Of a stretch of 64,000 bases of DNA, positions 1 to 7,263 are shown in pieces. Position numbers and translations under genes: made by a program. The notes under the pieces were generated by a model. It worked only from the letters and a program-made list of their open reading frames with translations, was not told where the DNA came from and ran no database searches. Each line of letters begins with the position of its first letter. The stretch's first letter is position 1. This stretch comes from QHXQ01 sp036389375 (GTDB lineage: Bacteria; Acidobacteriota; Blastocatellia; Pyrinomonadales; Pyrinomonadaceae): assembly GCA_036389375.1 (NCBI GenBank), contig DASVQA010000132.1:1-64000 (forward strand). Reading direction: 5' to 3'.

Positions 1-666
1 GAGGGCGGGCAGTTGACCGAGCGCATCAAGCGTTCGCCCTACTCAGTTCTGCTCTTTGACGAGATCGAAAAGGCGCACCCCGACATCTTCAACGTGCTGC
101 TGCAAGTCTTCGAGGATGGTATCCTGACGGACGCGCTCGGCAACACGATTGATTTCAAGAACACGATCATCATCATGACCTCGAACATCGGCGCGCGCTT
201 TATTCAGAAACGCGGCGCGCTCGGTTTTCAGGCCACGCCCGCCGACACGCGCGAGAAGATGGAAGAGATGGTCATGGCTACCGTCCGGCAGACGTTCAAC
301 CCTGAGTTCATCAATCGCCTCGACGAGATCATCATCTTCGATCAACTGATCGAAGATGAGCTGTTGGAGATCGTCGGGCTACAGGTCGAACTCATCAACC
401 GCATGCTGCGGCGCAAAGGTTTGGAGGTGCGTCTGACCGCCGAGGCGCGGCGCTGGATCGTCGCCAAGACGTGCGCCGACCGCTCCTACGGCGCGCGGCC
501 CCTGCGGCGCGCGCTGCAAAAATATGTCGAAGATCCGCTCTCGGAGGCGCTGATTCAGGGCGAACTGGCCGGGGCGGCGCTCATCGAAATCTACGAGGAC
601 GCGGGCGTGCTGGGCCACCGCCCCGTGAGCATCGAAGAGTTGGGCGACGAACTGTTAATTCACTAA
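1..666 (+). CDS. clpC: ATP-dependent Clp protease ATPase subunit ClpC, 3' part
   Basis: The reading frame is open from base 1, so only the last 221 residues are here. They cover the end of the second AAA+ module. Walker B is in LLFDEIEKAHPD, sensor 1 is in IIIMTSNIGAR, the arginine finger region is FINRLDE and sensor 2 is YGARPLRRALQ. The stretch after sensor 2 (YVEDPLSEALIQGEL) is ClpC-like rather than ClpB-like. ClpC unfolds substrates for the ClpP protease in the cytoplasm. The N-terminal domain and first AAA+ module lie outside the window, so the ClpC versus ClpB choice rests on the C-terminal module only. A strong intrinsic terminator follows. Confidence 0.93.
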   Translation, partial: EGGQLTERIKRSPYSVLLFDEIEKAHPDIFNVLLQVFEDGILTDALGNTIDFKNTIIIMTSNIGARFIQKRGALGFQATPADTREKMEEMVMATVRQTFNPEFINRLDEIIIFDQLIEDELLEIVGLQVELINRMLRRKGLEVRLTAEARRWIVAKTCADRSYGARPLRRALQKYVEDPLSEALIQGELAGAALIEIYEDAGVLGHRPVSIEELGDELLIH

Positions 667-712
667 CGCCGCAGGCGTAAAGTAGTAAGCAACGGGCAGT
701 TAAAGACAAATA

Positions 713-780
713 GCCGGGCCGCTGGTTGCCGTGCCCGCGTCTGTTCACGCGGACGCGCCCAACCGGCGGCCCGCTTTTTT
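713..780 (+). terminator. Rho-independent terminator after clpC
   Basis: A near-perfect 15-bp GC-rich stem pairs 714-728 (CCGGGCCGCTGGTTG) with 760-774 (CAACCGGCGGCCCGC), with G-T wobble. Six T residues follow at 775-780. It lies 47 nt past the clpC stop codon and isolates clpC from the bamA promoter. Confidence 0.9.
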
Positions 781-816
781 ACCGTCGCCTGTCCGACGGC
801 CCACGCCGGCCTGCGT

Positions 817-846
817 TTGCCGTTTCCCTTTTGCCTTCTTTATAAT
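817..846 (+). promoter_or_regulatory. Candidate sigma-70-type promoter for bamA
   Basis: A perfect -10 hexamer TATAAT is at 841-846. A -35-like TTGCCG (4 of 6) is at 817-822 with an 18-bp spacer. It lies after the clpC terminator and about 185 bp before the chosen bamA start, so the leader would be long. The rest of the 667-1032 gap shows no gene. Confidence 0.5.
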
Positions 847-1032
847 GTGCGCCTTTGCTTGATCTGCGCGGCTGGCAACCGTCTTGCGGCGGGGCAGAAT
901 CCAAGTGCCACCAGACGTTTCAGTCGCGCCGCGTTTTCCGGGCGCAAGACCGAGAGCCAGAGCAGTCAACCGAGAGGATTTCTGATCCTACATCCCGTAG
1001 TCTTTCTATCAGTCTTGAGGCATCAAGCGATT

Positions 1033-4000
1033 ATGCGAACTTGCGCGCCGTTACGGCGCTTATTGCTGGCCGCCGCCGTCGCGGCCGGTCACCTCGCCCT
1101 GTTTGCAGTCGTCAGCGTGCCGCACGCGCGGGCGCAGGAACCGACCACGCCCGCCCCGACCGCGCAACGGCTTGTCGAGGCGGTGGACATACAGGGCAAC
1201 CGCCGCAACCGCGACGAGGACTTGCTCTACTACGTCCAGACGCGCGCGGGCGACCCTTACAACGAGGCGCAGGTGCAGCGCGATTTTCAGGCGCTCATGG
1301 CCCTCGGGTTCTTCAGCAAAACCGAGTCGCGCGTGCTGACGCAGGACGGCCCGCGCGGCGGCGTCGAAGTCATTTTCGAGGTCAAGGAACTGCCGATCAT
1401 CCGCGACTTGCAGTTCAAAGGCTTGCACAGTCTGACCGAGTCCGAGGTGCTGAAAGCCTTCCGCGAAAAGCGCATCGGCGTGCAGAAGGAGAACATCCTC
1501 GATCCGGTCAAGACCAACAACGCGCGCCGCCTGATCAAAGAGTTGCTGGCGGCGAAAGGGCATCCAAACGCGACGGTGGACTTGGACACGGAAGCCGTCT
1601 CGGCCGGTTCGAGCGCGCTGACCTTCAACGTCAGCGAGGGCGCACGCGTGCGCGTCGTCGAAGTTGAGTTTGAGGGCAATGAGGTCTTCAAAGACAGCCA
1701 ACTGCGCGGCGCGATGAAGTACGTCAAAGAGGCCGGGCTGTTTACGCGCTTCAAGGGGCAGGACATTCTCGACCGCGAGAAACTCGACGTTGACCTGAAA
1801 CTCATCCGCAATTACATGGCCGGCAAGGGCTACTTGCAGGGGCGCGCGGGCGACCCACGGGTGGAGAGTCTGGGGCCGCGCCGCACGGGCTTTATCCTGC
1901 CGCTCCCGCTGCTCTCGTCCGTGGACGAAGGCTTGCGCATCACGATTCCCGTCATCGAGGGCAAACTCTACCGGCTCGGCGATCTCAAGATCGAAGGCAA
2001 CTCGATCTTCAGTGAAGAACGCATCAAGGCCGTGCTCGGCCTGAAGAAGGGCGACGTGGCAAGCGGCGAGCGCGTCTATAAGGCGTTCTATGAGGAACTG
2101 CAAAAGGCTTACGGCAACAACGGCTTCATCCAGTATTCGGCCGACCCTGAGCCGACGTTCCACGATAACCCGAACAACCCGAAAGAGGGCGTCGTCGATT
2201 ACGTCGTCACTATTGACGAGGGCAAGCAGTTTACGCTGCGCCGCATTGAGTTCACCGGCAACACCTTCACGCGCGATTACGTGCTGCGCCGCGAAGTGGT
2301 CTTGAACGAGGGCGACACCTACAATCAGTCGTACCTCGAATTTTCGATCCTGCGCCTCAACCAACTCGGCTTCTTCGATCCGCTCGACAAACAGAAGGAC
2401 GTTGATCTGCGGCAGGACGAGGAACGCGGCGAGGTGGACGCGACGATCAAGGTGGCCGAGCGCGGGCGACAGCAGATCTCCTTCAACGGCGGCATCTCCG
2501 GCATCGGCGGCTCGTTCTTCGGGCTGCAATACTCGACGAACAACCTGTTCGGGCGCGGCGAATCGTTGTCGTTCGATCTGGCGGCGGGCAATCGGCAACG
2601 TTCGTTCGTCTTCTCGTTCACCGAGCCTTACGTGCGCAACCGGCAAATTTCGGCCGGCTTCTCGCTCTACTCGCAGTCGTTGAAATACTTCGGCGAGGGC
2701 ACGTTCCTGTCGCAAAATCAGGCGGCTATAAACGGCGCGTTCGGCAACACCTTAGACTTCCTGAACACAAGCGAGGAAAATCTGTTCACGCAGACCTCGA
2801 CCGGCGGCAGCCTCTTCGCCTCGGCGCTCCTGTCGGAGTTTCGTCGCAAGACGCCGTTTAATCTCGCCTCGCGCGTCGGCTTGTCCTACACGCTCTCGCG
2901 CACGAGCGTGAAAGACCCGACGGTCAACGCCGATCCGAATAACCCGAACTTCATCCCGGTCATCTACCGCCAGCCGAACATCATCACAAGCCGCGTCACG
3001 CCCTCGTTCATCTACGACACGCGCGACATACGCGGCGTGGATGCGGTTGCGGGCCGGCAGGTTTCGGCGGCGCTCGCCTTCGCCGGTCTCGGCGGCGACG
3101 TGCGGACTTACGAGCCTACGATCTCGTATCAGCAGTTCTTCCCCATCCGGCGCAAGCGCGCGCTCATCCCTGAGGTCTTCGGCTTCCGCATCATCGCGGG
3201 CCACGTCGGCAGCTTCGCCACGTCGAGCAAGGTGCGCGCGTCGCAGAACTCTTCGCTCGCCTTTGTGCAGGGCGTGCCCGTCTACGAACGCTTCTTCCTC
3301 GGCGACGAGTACACAATTCGCGGCTACAACGTGCGCTCCATCGCGCCCATCGTGCCGCTCGAACTGTTCGTCACGTCCAGAAACGTCGTCGTCGCGGAGA
3401 ACGCCACCGGCACGCCTGTGCTCATCAACGGACTACAGGATTTCGCCGGGCTCGGCACGTTCACGGGCCTCACCGGCGCAAACCCTCGTCTGCTGTCGCG
3501 CGGCTTCCAGTCGGTCGGCGCGGATACGCAAGTGCTCGGCAATTTCGAGTACCGCGTGCCGATCTTTGGCACGACCGTGAGCGCGGCGGCGTTTGCCGAC
3601 ATCGGCTCGGCCTTCAACCTGCGCGGCGGCACCGATCAGGTCTTCTCGTCCGAGTTTCAGTCCGACCCGCGCTTCCTCGGCAGTCTCGGTTTCACCACCT
3701 GTCGCGGCACGACCGCCTTCATCAGCTTAAACTCGCTGGCCGCCTGCCGCGACGAATCGCCGCTCGCGTTCCTCGCAGGCACAGGCGGACTCGTCGCGCG
3801 CGATACCCGCCTGGTCACGACCGAAGAGTTCGTCAACGCGCAACGCCTCGGCCCCGTCGATCCGCAGACGCTGCTGCCCTTCGGCTTTTATCAGGTGTTT
3901 CTGCGCGGCGAAGCGCAGACCAACACGGCCGTGCGCCTGTCGCAAAGCACCTTCAACAAGATTTCGGATTTCCGTTCGAGTCTGGGCGTCGAACTGCGCG

Positions 4001-4143
4001 TGCAGTTGCCGGTCGTCAACGTGCCGTTCCGCCTGATCTACGCTTTCAACCCGAACGCGCGGACGGGCCTCAGCACACGCGTCCCACTTATCTTCAACGA
4101 GGAGCGGAGCGTGTTCCGCTTCAGCGTCGGCAGAACGTTCTAA
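1033..4143 (+). CDS. bamA: Outer membrane protein assembly factor BamA
   Basis: BamA is the outer-membrane core of the BAM complex that inserts beta-barrel proteins. The protein has 1036 residues. The start at ATG 1033 is chosen because it gives a signal peptide (MRTCAPLRRLLLAAAVAAG, cleavage near ARAQ); an upstream in-frame ATG at 817 would add 72 residues of non-export sequence. A series of POTRA-type units fills roughly residues 45-480 (repeated pattern of I..G.....VL.....GD). A C-terminal barrel follows, with an L6-loop RGY motif near residue 762 (GDEYTIRGYN) and a terminal Phe (RFSVGRTF), the barrel signature. It is longer than E. coli BamA (about 810 residues), mostly through barrel loops. 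It heads the skp-fabZ-lpxA-lpxI envelope cluster. Confidence 0.93.
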   Translation: MRTCAPLRRLLLAAAVAAGHLALFAVVSVPHARAQEPTTPAPTAQRLVEAVDIQGNRRNRDEDLLYYVQTRAGDPYNEAQVQRDFQALMALGFFSKTESRVLTQDGPRGGVEVIFEVKELPIIRDLQFKGLHSLTESEVLKAFREKRIGVQKENILDPVKTNNARRLIKELLAAKGHPNATVDLDTEAVSAGSSALTFNVSEGARVRVVEVEFEGNEVFKDSQLRGAMKYVKEAGLFTRFKGQDILDREKLDVDLKLIRNYMAGKGYLQGRAGDPRVESLGPRRTGFILPLPLLSSVDEGLRITIPVIEGKLYRLGDLKIEGNSIFSEERIKAVLGLKKGDVASGERVYKAFYEELQKAYGNNGFIQYSADPEPTFHDNPNNPKEGVVDYVVTIDEGKQFTLRRIEFTGNTFTRDYVLRREVVLNEGDTYNQSYLEFSILRLNQLGFFDPLDKQKDVDLRQDEERGEVDATIKVAERGRQQISFNGGISGIGGSFFGLQYSTNNLFGRGESLSFDLAAGNRQRSFVFSFTEPYVRNRQISAGFSLYSQSLKYFGEGTFLSQNQAAINGAFGNTLDFLNTSEENLFTQTSTGGSLFASALLSEFRRKTPFNLASRVGLSYTLSRTSVKDPTVNADPNNPNFIPVIYRQPNIITSRVTPSFIYDTRDIRGVDAVAGRQVSAALAFAGLGGDVRTYEPTISYQQFFPIRRKRALIPEVFGFRIIAGHVGSFATSSKVRASQNSSLAFVQGVPVYERFFLGDEYTIRGYNVRSIAPIVPLELFVTSRNVVVAENATGTPVLINGLQDFAGLGTFTGLTGANPRLLSRGFQSVGADTQVLGNFEYRVPIFGTTVSAAAFADIGSAFNLRGGTDQVFSSEFQSDPRFLGSLGFTTCRGTTAFISLNSLAACRDESPLAFLAGTGGLVARDTRLVTTEEFVNAQRLGPVDPQTLLPFGFYQVFLRGEAQTNTAVRLSQSTFNKISDFRSSLGVELRVQLPVVNVPFRLIYAFNPNARTGLSTRVPLIFNEERSVFRFSVGRTF

Positions 4144-4281
4144 AGGGCCCGACCGCTCGCGCGGGGCGGACTTTTCTGCCGGTTCGAGTTATACTCCGGG
4201 GTTGACGCAGGGGCGACAATTCGCATCTAACAGCGCGTCATCCTATTTTCAGACACTGTAAGGAGCAGTACGAGAAAGAAA

Positions 4282-4944
4282 ATGAGACCAGTTCGCTTTA
4301 CCATCGCCGCCTTCGTGCTTGCGGCGCTCATGATTGTTTCAACGCAGGCGCAGACGCGGCCCGCCGCAGGTGCAGCCCAACCGTCCACCAGCCCGGCCAC
4401 GGGTCAGCCCGCCGGCCCTGCCAAGATCGCCGTCATTGATTCCGGCGCGTTCGGCGACGAGAAGGAAGGCATCACCCGCGTCGTCAATGCGGTCAAGCAG
4501 TTGGACGCGCAGTTCCAGCCGCAGAGCACCGAGCTACAGAATATGCAGACGCGTTACAACACGCTGGTCGCCGATATCCAGAAGAAAGCGCCCGTGCAAG
4601 ACCCGAAGGTGACGCAGCAGCAGCAGGATCAGGCCGACGCCTTGAAGGTGCAGATTCAGCGCAAGGCCGAGGATGCGCGCAACGACTATCAGAAGCGCAT
4701 GTCCGACGTGCTCGACCCGCTGCGGCAGGACGTGGCCACCGCCCTGCAATCGTTCGCGCAGGCGCGCGGCATCACGCTCCTGATTGACATGAACGCGTTC
4801 CGCGACCCCAATGCGCCGAACCCGATCCTCTACGTCGCCAACAGCATGGACATCACCAGAGAGTTCATCACTGAATACAACCGGACGCACCCGGCGTCGG
4901 CTGCCGCCACGGCTGCGCCCGCCGGCCCCGGCCGCCCCGAATAA
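4282..4944 (+). CDS. skp: OmpH/Skp family periplasmic chaperone
   Basis: The product has 220 residues with a signal peptide (residues 1-24, ending STQAQ) and then a P/A-rich linker. The Skp start pattern (KIAVIDSGAFGDEKEG) begins near residue 49. A long Q/K/E-rich helical stretch follows (about residues 70-155), which would form the tentacle arms of the trimer, and the core strand returns in ITLLIDMNAF. Skp-type proteins hold unfolded outer membrane proteins in the periplasm on the way to BamA, and the gene follows bamA directly, the usual order in diderms. An AAGGAG is present at about 4260, rather far (about 17 nt) from the ATG. A P/A-rich C-terminal tail is added beyond the Skp core. Confidence 0.85.
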   Translation: MRPVRFTIAAFVLAALMIVSTQAQTRPAAGAAQPSTSPATGQPAGPAKIAVIDSGAFGDEKEGITRVVNAVKQLDAQFQPQSTELQNMQTRYNTLVADIQKKAPVQDPKVTQQQQDQADALKVQIQRKAEDARNDYQKRMSDVLDPLRQDVATALQSFAQARGITLLIDMNAFRDPNAPNPILYVANSMDITREFITEYNRTHPASAAATAAPAGPGRPE

Positions 4945-4954
4945 CAAAGTAGCC

Positions 4955-5041
4955 AGTCGCCAGTAGTCAGTAGCCAGTAGGAAGAGATAAACCGGGCTTC
5001 CTGCTTTGCTACTGACTACTGGCTACTGACTACTGGCGACT
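4955..5041. repeat. Heptamer-array inverted repeat A (skp-fabZ gap)
   Basis: The left arm 4955-4980 (units AGTCGCC, AGTAGTC, AGTAGCC, AGTAG) is the perfect reverse complement of 5016-5041. The right arm carries one extra 7-nt unit (5009-5015). The loop is 4981-5008 and itself holds a GGAAG/CTTCC pair. The repeat ends 5 nt before the fabZ ATG, and no Shine-Dalgarno sequence lies between. Confidence 0.9.
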
Positions 5042-5046
5042 CGCTC

Positions 5047-5499
5047 ATGGACACCCTTCTCGACGCCCGCGCCATCCAAGCTCTGCTGCCGCACCGCTAT
5101 CCTTTCCTGCTCGTTGACCGCATCGTCGAACTCGTCCCGAAAGAGCGCATCGTCGGCGTCAAGCAGGTCACAATCAACGAGCCGTTCTTTCAAGGGCACT
5201 TCCCCGGCGCACCCGTCATGCCCGGCGTGCTCGTGGTCGAGGCGCTGGCGCAGGTCGGCGCGATTCTCGCTTTGCGCGAAATGACGGACCGCGAGCACAA
5301 GCTCGTCCTCTTCACCGGCATCGAGACGGCGCGCTTCCGCCAGCCCGTCGTGCCCGGCGACACGCTCATGCTCGAAGTGACGGCCCTGCGCATTGGCTCG
5401 CGCATTCAGCGCATGCGCGGCGAAGCAAAGGTCGAGGGCAAACTCGTCGCCGAAGCCGTCATCATGAGTGCGGTGGCCGACCGCAGCGCCGTGCAATGA
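5047..5499 (+). CDS. fabZ: 3-hydroxyacyl-[acyl-carrier-protein] dehydratase FabZ
   Basis: FabZ removes water from 3-hydroxyacyl-ACP to give trans-2-enoyl-ACP in fatty acid synthesis, in the cytoplasm. The protein has 150 residues, the normal size. The active-site segment is GHFPGAPVMPGVLVVEALAQ, with the catalytic His and Glu, and the N-terminal LLPHRYPFLLVDRI is typical. The stop codon overlaps the lpxA start (ATGA at 5496-5499), so the two are translationally coupled. This places supply of 3-hydroxyacyl-ACP next to its use in lipid A. No ribosome binding site is visible because heptamer repeat A runs up to the start codon. Confidence 0.96.
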   Translation: MDTLLDARAIQALLPHRYPFLLVDRIVELVPKERIVGVKQVTINEPFFQGHFPGAPVMPGVLVVEALAQVGAILALREMTDREHKLVLFTGIETARFRQPVVPGDTLMLEVTALRIGSRIQRMRGEAKVEGKLVAEAVIMSAVADRSAVQ

Positions 5500-6272
5500 C
5501 CTACGTCCACCCCTCATCGGTTGTCAGCCCCCGCGCACAACTCGGCCGCGACTGCCACATCGGCCCTTACTCGATCATCGGCGATGAAGTCACGCTCGGC
5601 GACGGCGTGCGGCTCGATGGCCACTGCGTCATTGACGGGCGCACCTTCATCGGCGACGAGACGCACGTCTTTCCCTTCGCGTCCATCGGTCTCGCCTCGC
5701 AGGACTTAAAATACAAAGGCGAGCCGGCGGAGACGCGTCTGGGCCGGCGCAACCACGTTCGCGAGTTCGTCACCATTCATCGCGGCACGGCCGGCGGCGG
5801 CATGCTCACACGCACCGGCGACGACTGCCTCATCATGGCGCAGGCGCACATCGCGCACGATTGCCTCGTCGGCGACAGCGTCATCATGGCCAACGCCGCG
5901 ACGCTCGCCGGCCACGTCACCGTCGCCGACGGCGCAAACATCGGCGCGTATTCGGGCGTGCATCAGTTCTGCCGGATCGGGCGCGAAGCTTACATCGGCG
6001 GCTACTCGGTCGTCGTCAAAGACGCGCTGCCGTTTGCGCTCACGGTCGGCAACCACGCCAAGTGCTACGGCCTCAACACCACCGGCATGAAGCGGCGCAA
6101 CTACCCGCAAGCGACCATTGACGCCCTGCACCACGCCTTTCGCCTGCTGCTCGCCGCCAAACTCAACACCACGCAGGCGCTCGCCGCCATCCGCGCCGAA
6201 CTCGCCGACTCGCCCGAAGTGGCCGAACTCGTCCGCTTCATCGAAACCTCTGAGCGCGGCGTCACAAAATAA
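5496..6272 (+). CDS. lpxA: UDP-N-acetylglucosamine acyltransferase LpxA
   Basis: LpxA makes the first lipid A intermediate by moving a 3-hydroxyacyl chain from ACP to UDP-GlcNAc. The protein has 258 residues. Hexapeptide repeats of the left-handed beta helix fill about residues 1-185 (for example IGPYSIIGDEVTLGDGV). The catalytic His lies in the IAHDCLVGD region near residue 125. The C-terminal helical domain follows HAKCYGLNTTGMKRRNY. It overlaps fabZ by 4 nt. Heptamer repeat B begins 2 nt after its stop codon. Confidence 0.96.
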   Translation: MTYVHPSSVVSPRAQLGRDCHIGPYSIIGDEVTLGDGVRLDGHCVIDGRTFIGDETHVFPFASIGLASQDLKYKGEPAETRLGRRNHVREFVTIHRGTAGGGMLTRTGDDCLIMAQAHIAHDCLVGDSVIMANAATLAGHVTVADGANIGAYSGVHQFCRIGREAYIGGYSVVVKDALPFALTVGNHAKCYGLNTTGMKRRNYPQATIDALHHAFRLLLAAKLNTTQALAAIRAELADSPEVAELVRFIETSERGVTK

Positions 6273-6273
6273 A

Positions 6274-6347
6274 AGTGACAAGTGACGAGTGACGGGTGAC
6301 GAGTTAAAATCCCTTAGCTCGTCACCCGTCACTCGTCACTCGTCACT
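6274..6347. repeat. Heptamer-array inverted repeat B (lpxA-lpxI gap)
   Basis: Left arm 6274-6303 is four 7-nt units (AGTGACA, AGTGACG, AGTGACG, GGTGACG) plus AG. Right arm 6318-6347 is its reverse complement with a single mismatch over 30 bp. The 14-nt loop is AT-rich. The repeat ends 6 nt before the lpxI ATG at 6354 and no Shine-Dalgarno sequence lies between. Confidence 0.92.
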
Positions 6348-6353
6348 GCTCTT

Positions 6354-7160
6354 ATGCGTTACGGCTTGATCGCAGGCAACGGCCAGTTTCCTTTTCTCGT
6401 GCTGGAAGGGGCGCGGCGTCAGGGCGTGTCGCTGGCGGTGGCGGCCATTCGCGAGGAGACCGACCCGCGCATCGAACAGGTGGCAGAGCGCTTAACGTGG
6501 GTAGGCATCGGGCAGTTGGGCAAGATGATCCGCTTCTTCAAGCGTGAGGGCGTGGCGCGCGCGATCATGGCGGGACAGGTCAAACACGTGCAGATTTTCA
6601 GCGGCGCGCTGCCCGACGTGCGTATGCTCAAGCTGCTCATCGGTCTGCCACGCCGCAACACGGACGCGCTCATCGGCGCGGTCGCCGCCGAACTCGCCCG
6701 CGAAGGCATCGAGTTGATTGATTCGACCTACTTCCTGCAAGACCATTTGCCGCAACCGGGCCCGCTCACGCGCCGCGCGCCGGACGAACGCGAGCGCGGC
6801 GACATCGAATACGGTCTCGAAGTCGCACGCGAGATCGCGCGCCTCGATCTCGGTCAGACCATAGTTGTGCGCGCCCGCGCCTGTGTCGCCATCGAAGCGA
6901 TGGAAGGCACGGACGCCACGATCAAACGCGCAGGAGAACTAGTGCGCGGCCGGCTCACCGTTGTTAAGATCGCCAAGCCCGATCAGGACATGCGCTTCGA
7001 CGTGCCAGTCGTCGGCCGGCCGACCGTTGAAACTATGATCGAAGCGGGCGCAACCTGTCTCTGCATCACGGCGAGCAAGACCCTGATCTTCGACCGCGCC
7101 GAGATGCTCAAACTCGCGGACAAGCACCGCATCGCCATTGTGGCCGCGCCGCAGGGATAA
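6354..7160 (+). CDS. lpxI: UDP-2,3-diacylglucosamine pyrophosphatase LpxI
   Basis: LpxI (DUF1009 family) splits UDP-2,3-diacylglucosamine to lipid X and UMP, the same step done by LpxH in E. coli. The protein has 268 residues, the usual length. The N-terminus is MRYGLIAGNGQFP. The C-terminal family signature spans about residues 170-240 (TIVVRARACVAIEAMEGTD, RFDVPVVGRPTVE, GATCLCITASKTLI). It completes a local lipid A set with lpxA; lpxB, lpxC, lpxD and lpxK are not in the window. A bidirectional terminator follows. Confidence 0.93.
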   Translation: MRYGLIAGNGQFPFLVLEGARRQGVSLAVAAIREETDPRIEQVAERLTWVGIGQLGKMIRFFKREGVARAIMAGQVKHVQIFSGALPDVRMLKLLIGLPRRNTDALIGAVAAELAREGIELIDSTYFLQDHLPQPGPLTRRAPDERERGDIEYGLEVAREIARLDLGQTIVVRARACVAIEAMEGTDATIKRAGELVRGRLTVVKIAKPDQDMRFDVPVVGRPTVETMIEAGATCLCITASKTLIFDRAEMLKLADKHRIAIVAAPQG

Positions 7161-7193
7161 AGCGCGAATAGAGAATTTAAGCGCGAAGATAAC

Positions 7194-7226
7194 AAAGCCC
7201 GCGAAGATTTGATCTTCGCGGGCTTT
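7194..7226. terminator. Bidirectional terminator between lpxI and the M1-like gene
   Basis: A perfect 15-bp stem pairs AAAGCCCGCGAAGAT (7194-7208) with ATCTTCGCGGGCTTT (7212-7226) around a 3-nt loop. The A-run on one side and T-run on the other let it work for both convergent genes. Confidence 0.93.
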
Positions 7227-7263
7227 AATTTTGCTACGCGCACCGACCTTGTGCCCGAGGTCT

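Noticed and set aside
1060..2715. Long minus-strand open frame inside bamA (551 codons)
   Set aside because: It is antisense to a clear BamA, has no recognisable domain, and is the expected shadow in GC-rich codon use.
4955..5041. Repeat arrays considered as CRISPR or as simple terminators
   Set aside because: Units are 7 or 9 nt, without spacers, and arranged as inverted arms. Most lack a T-run and abut a start codon, so neither label fits.
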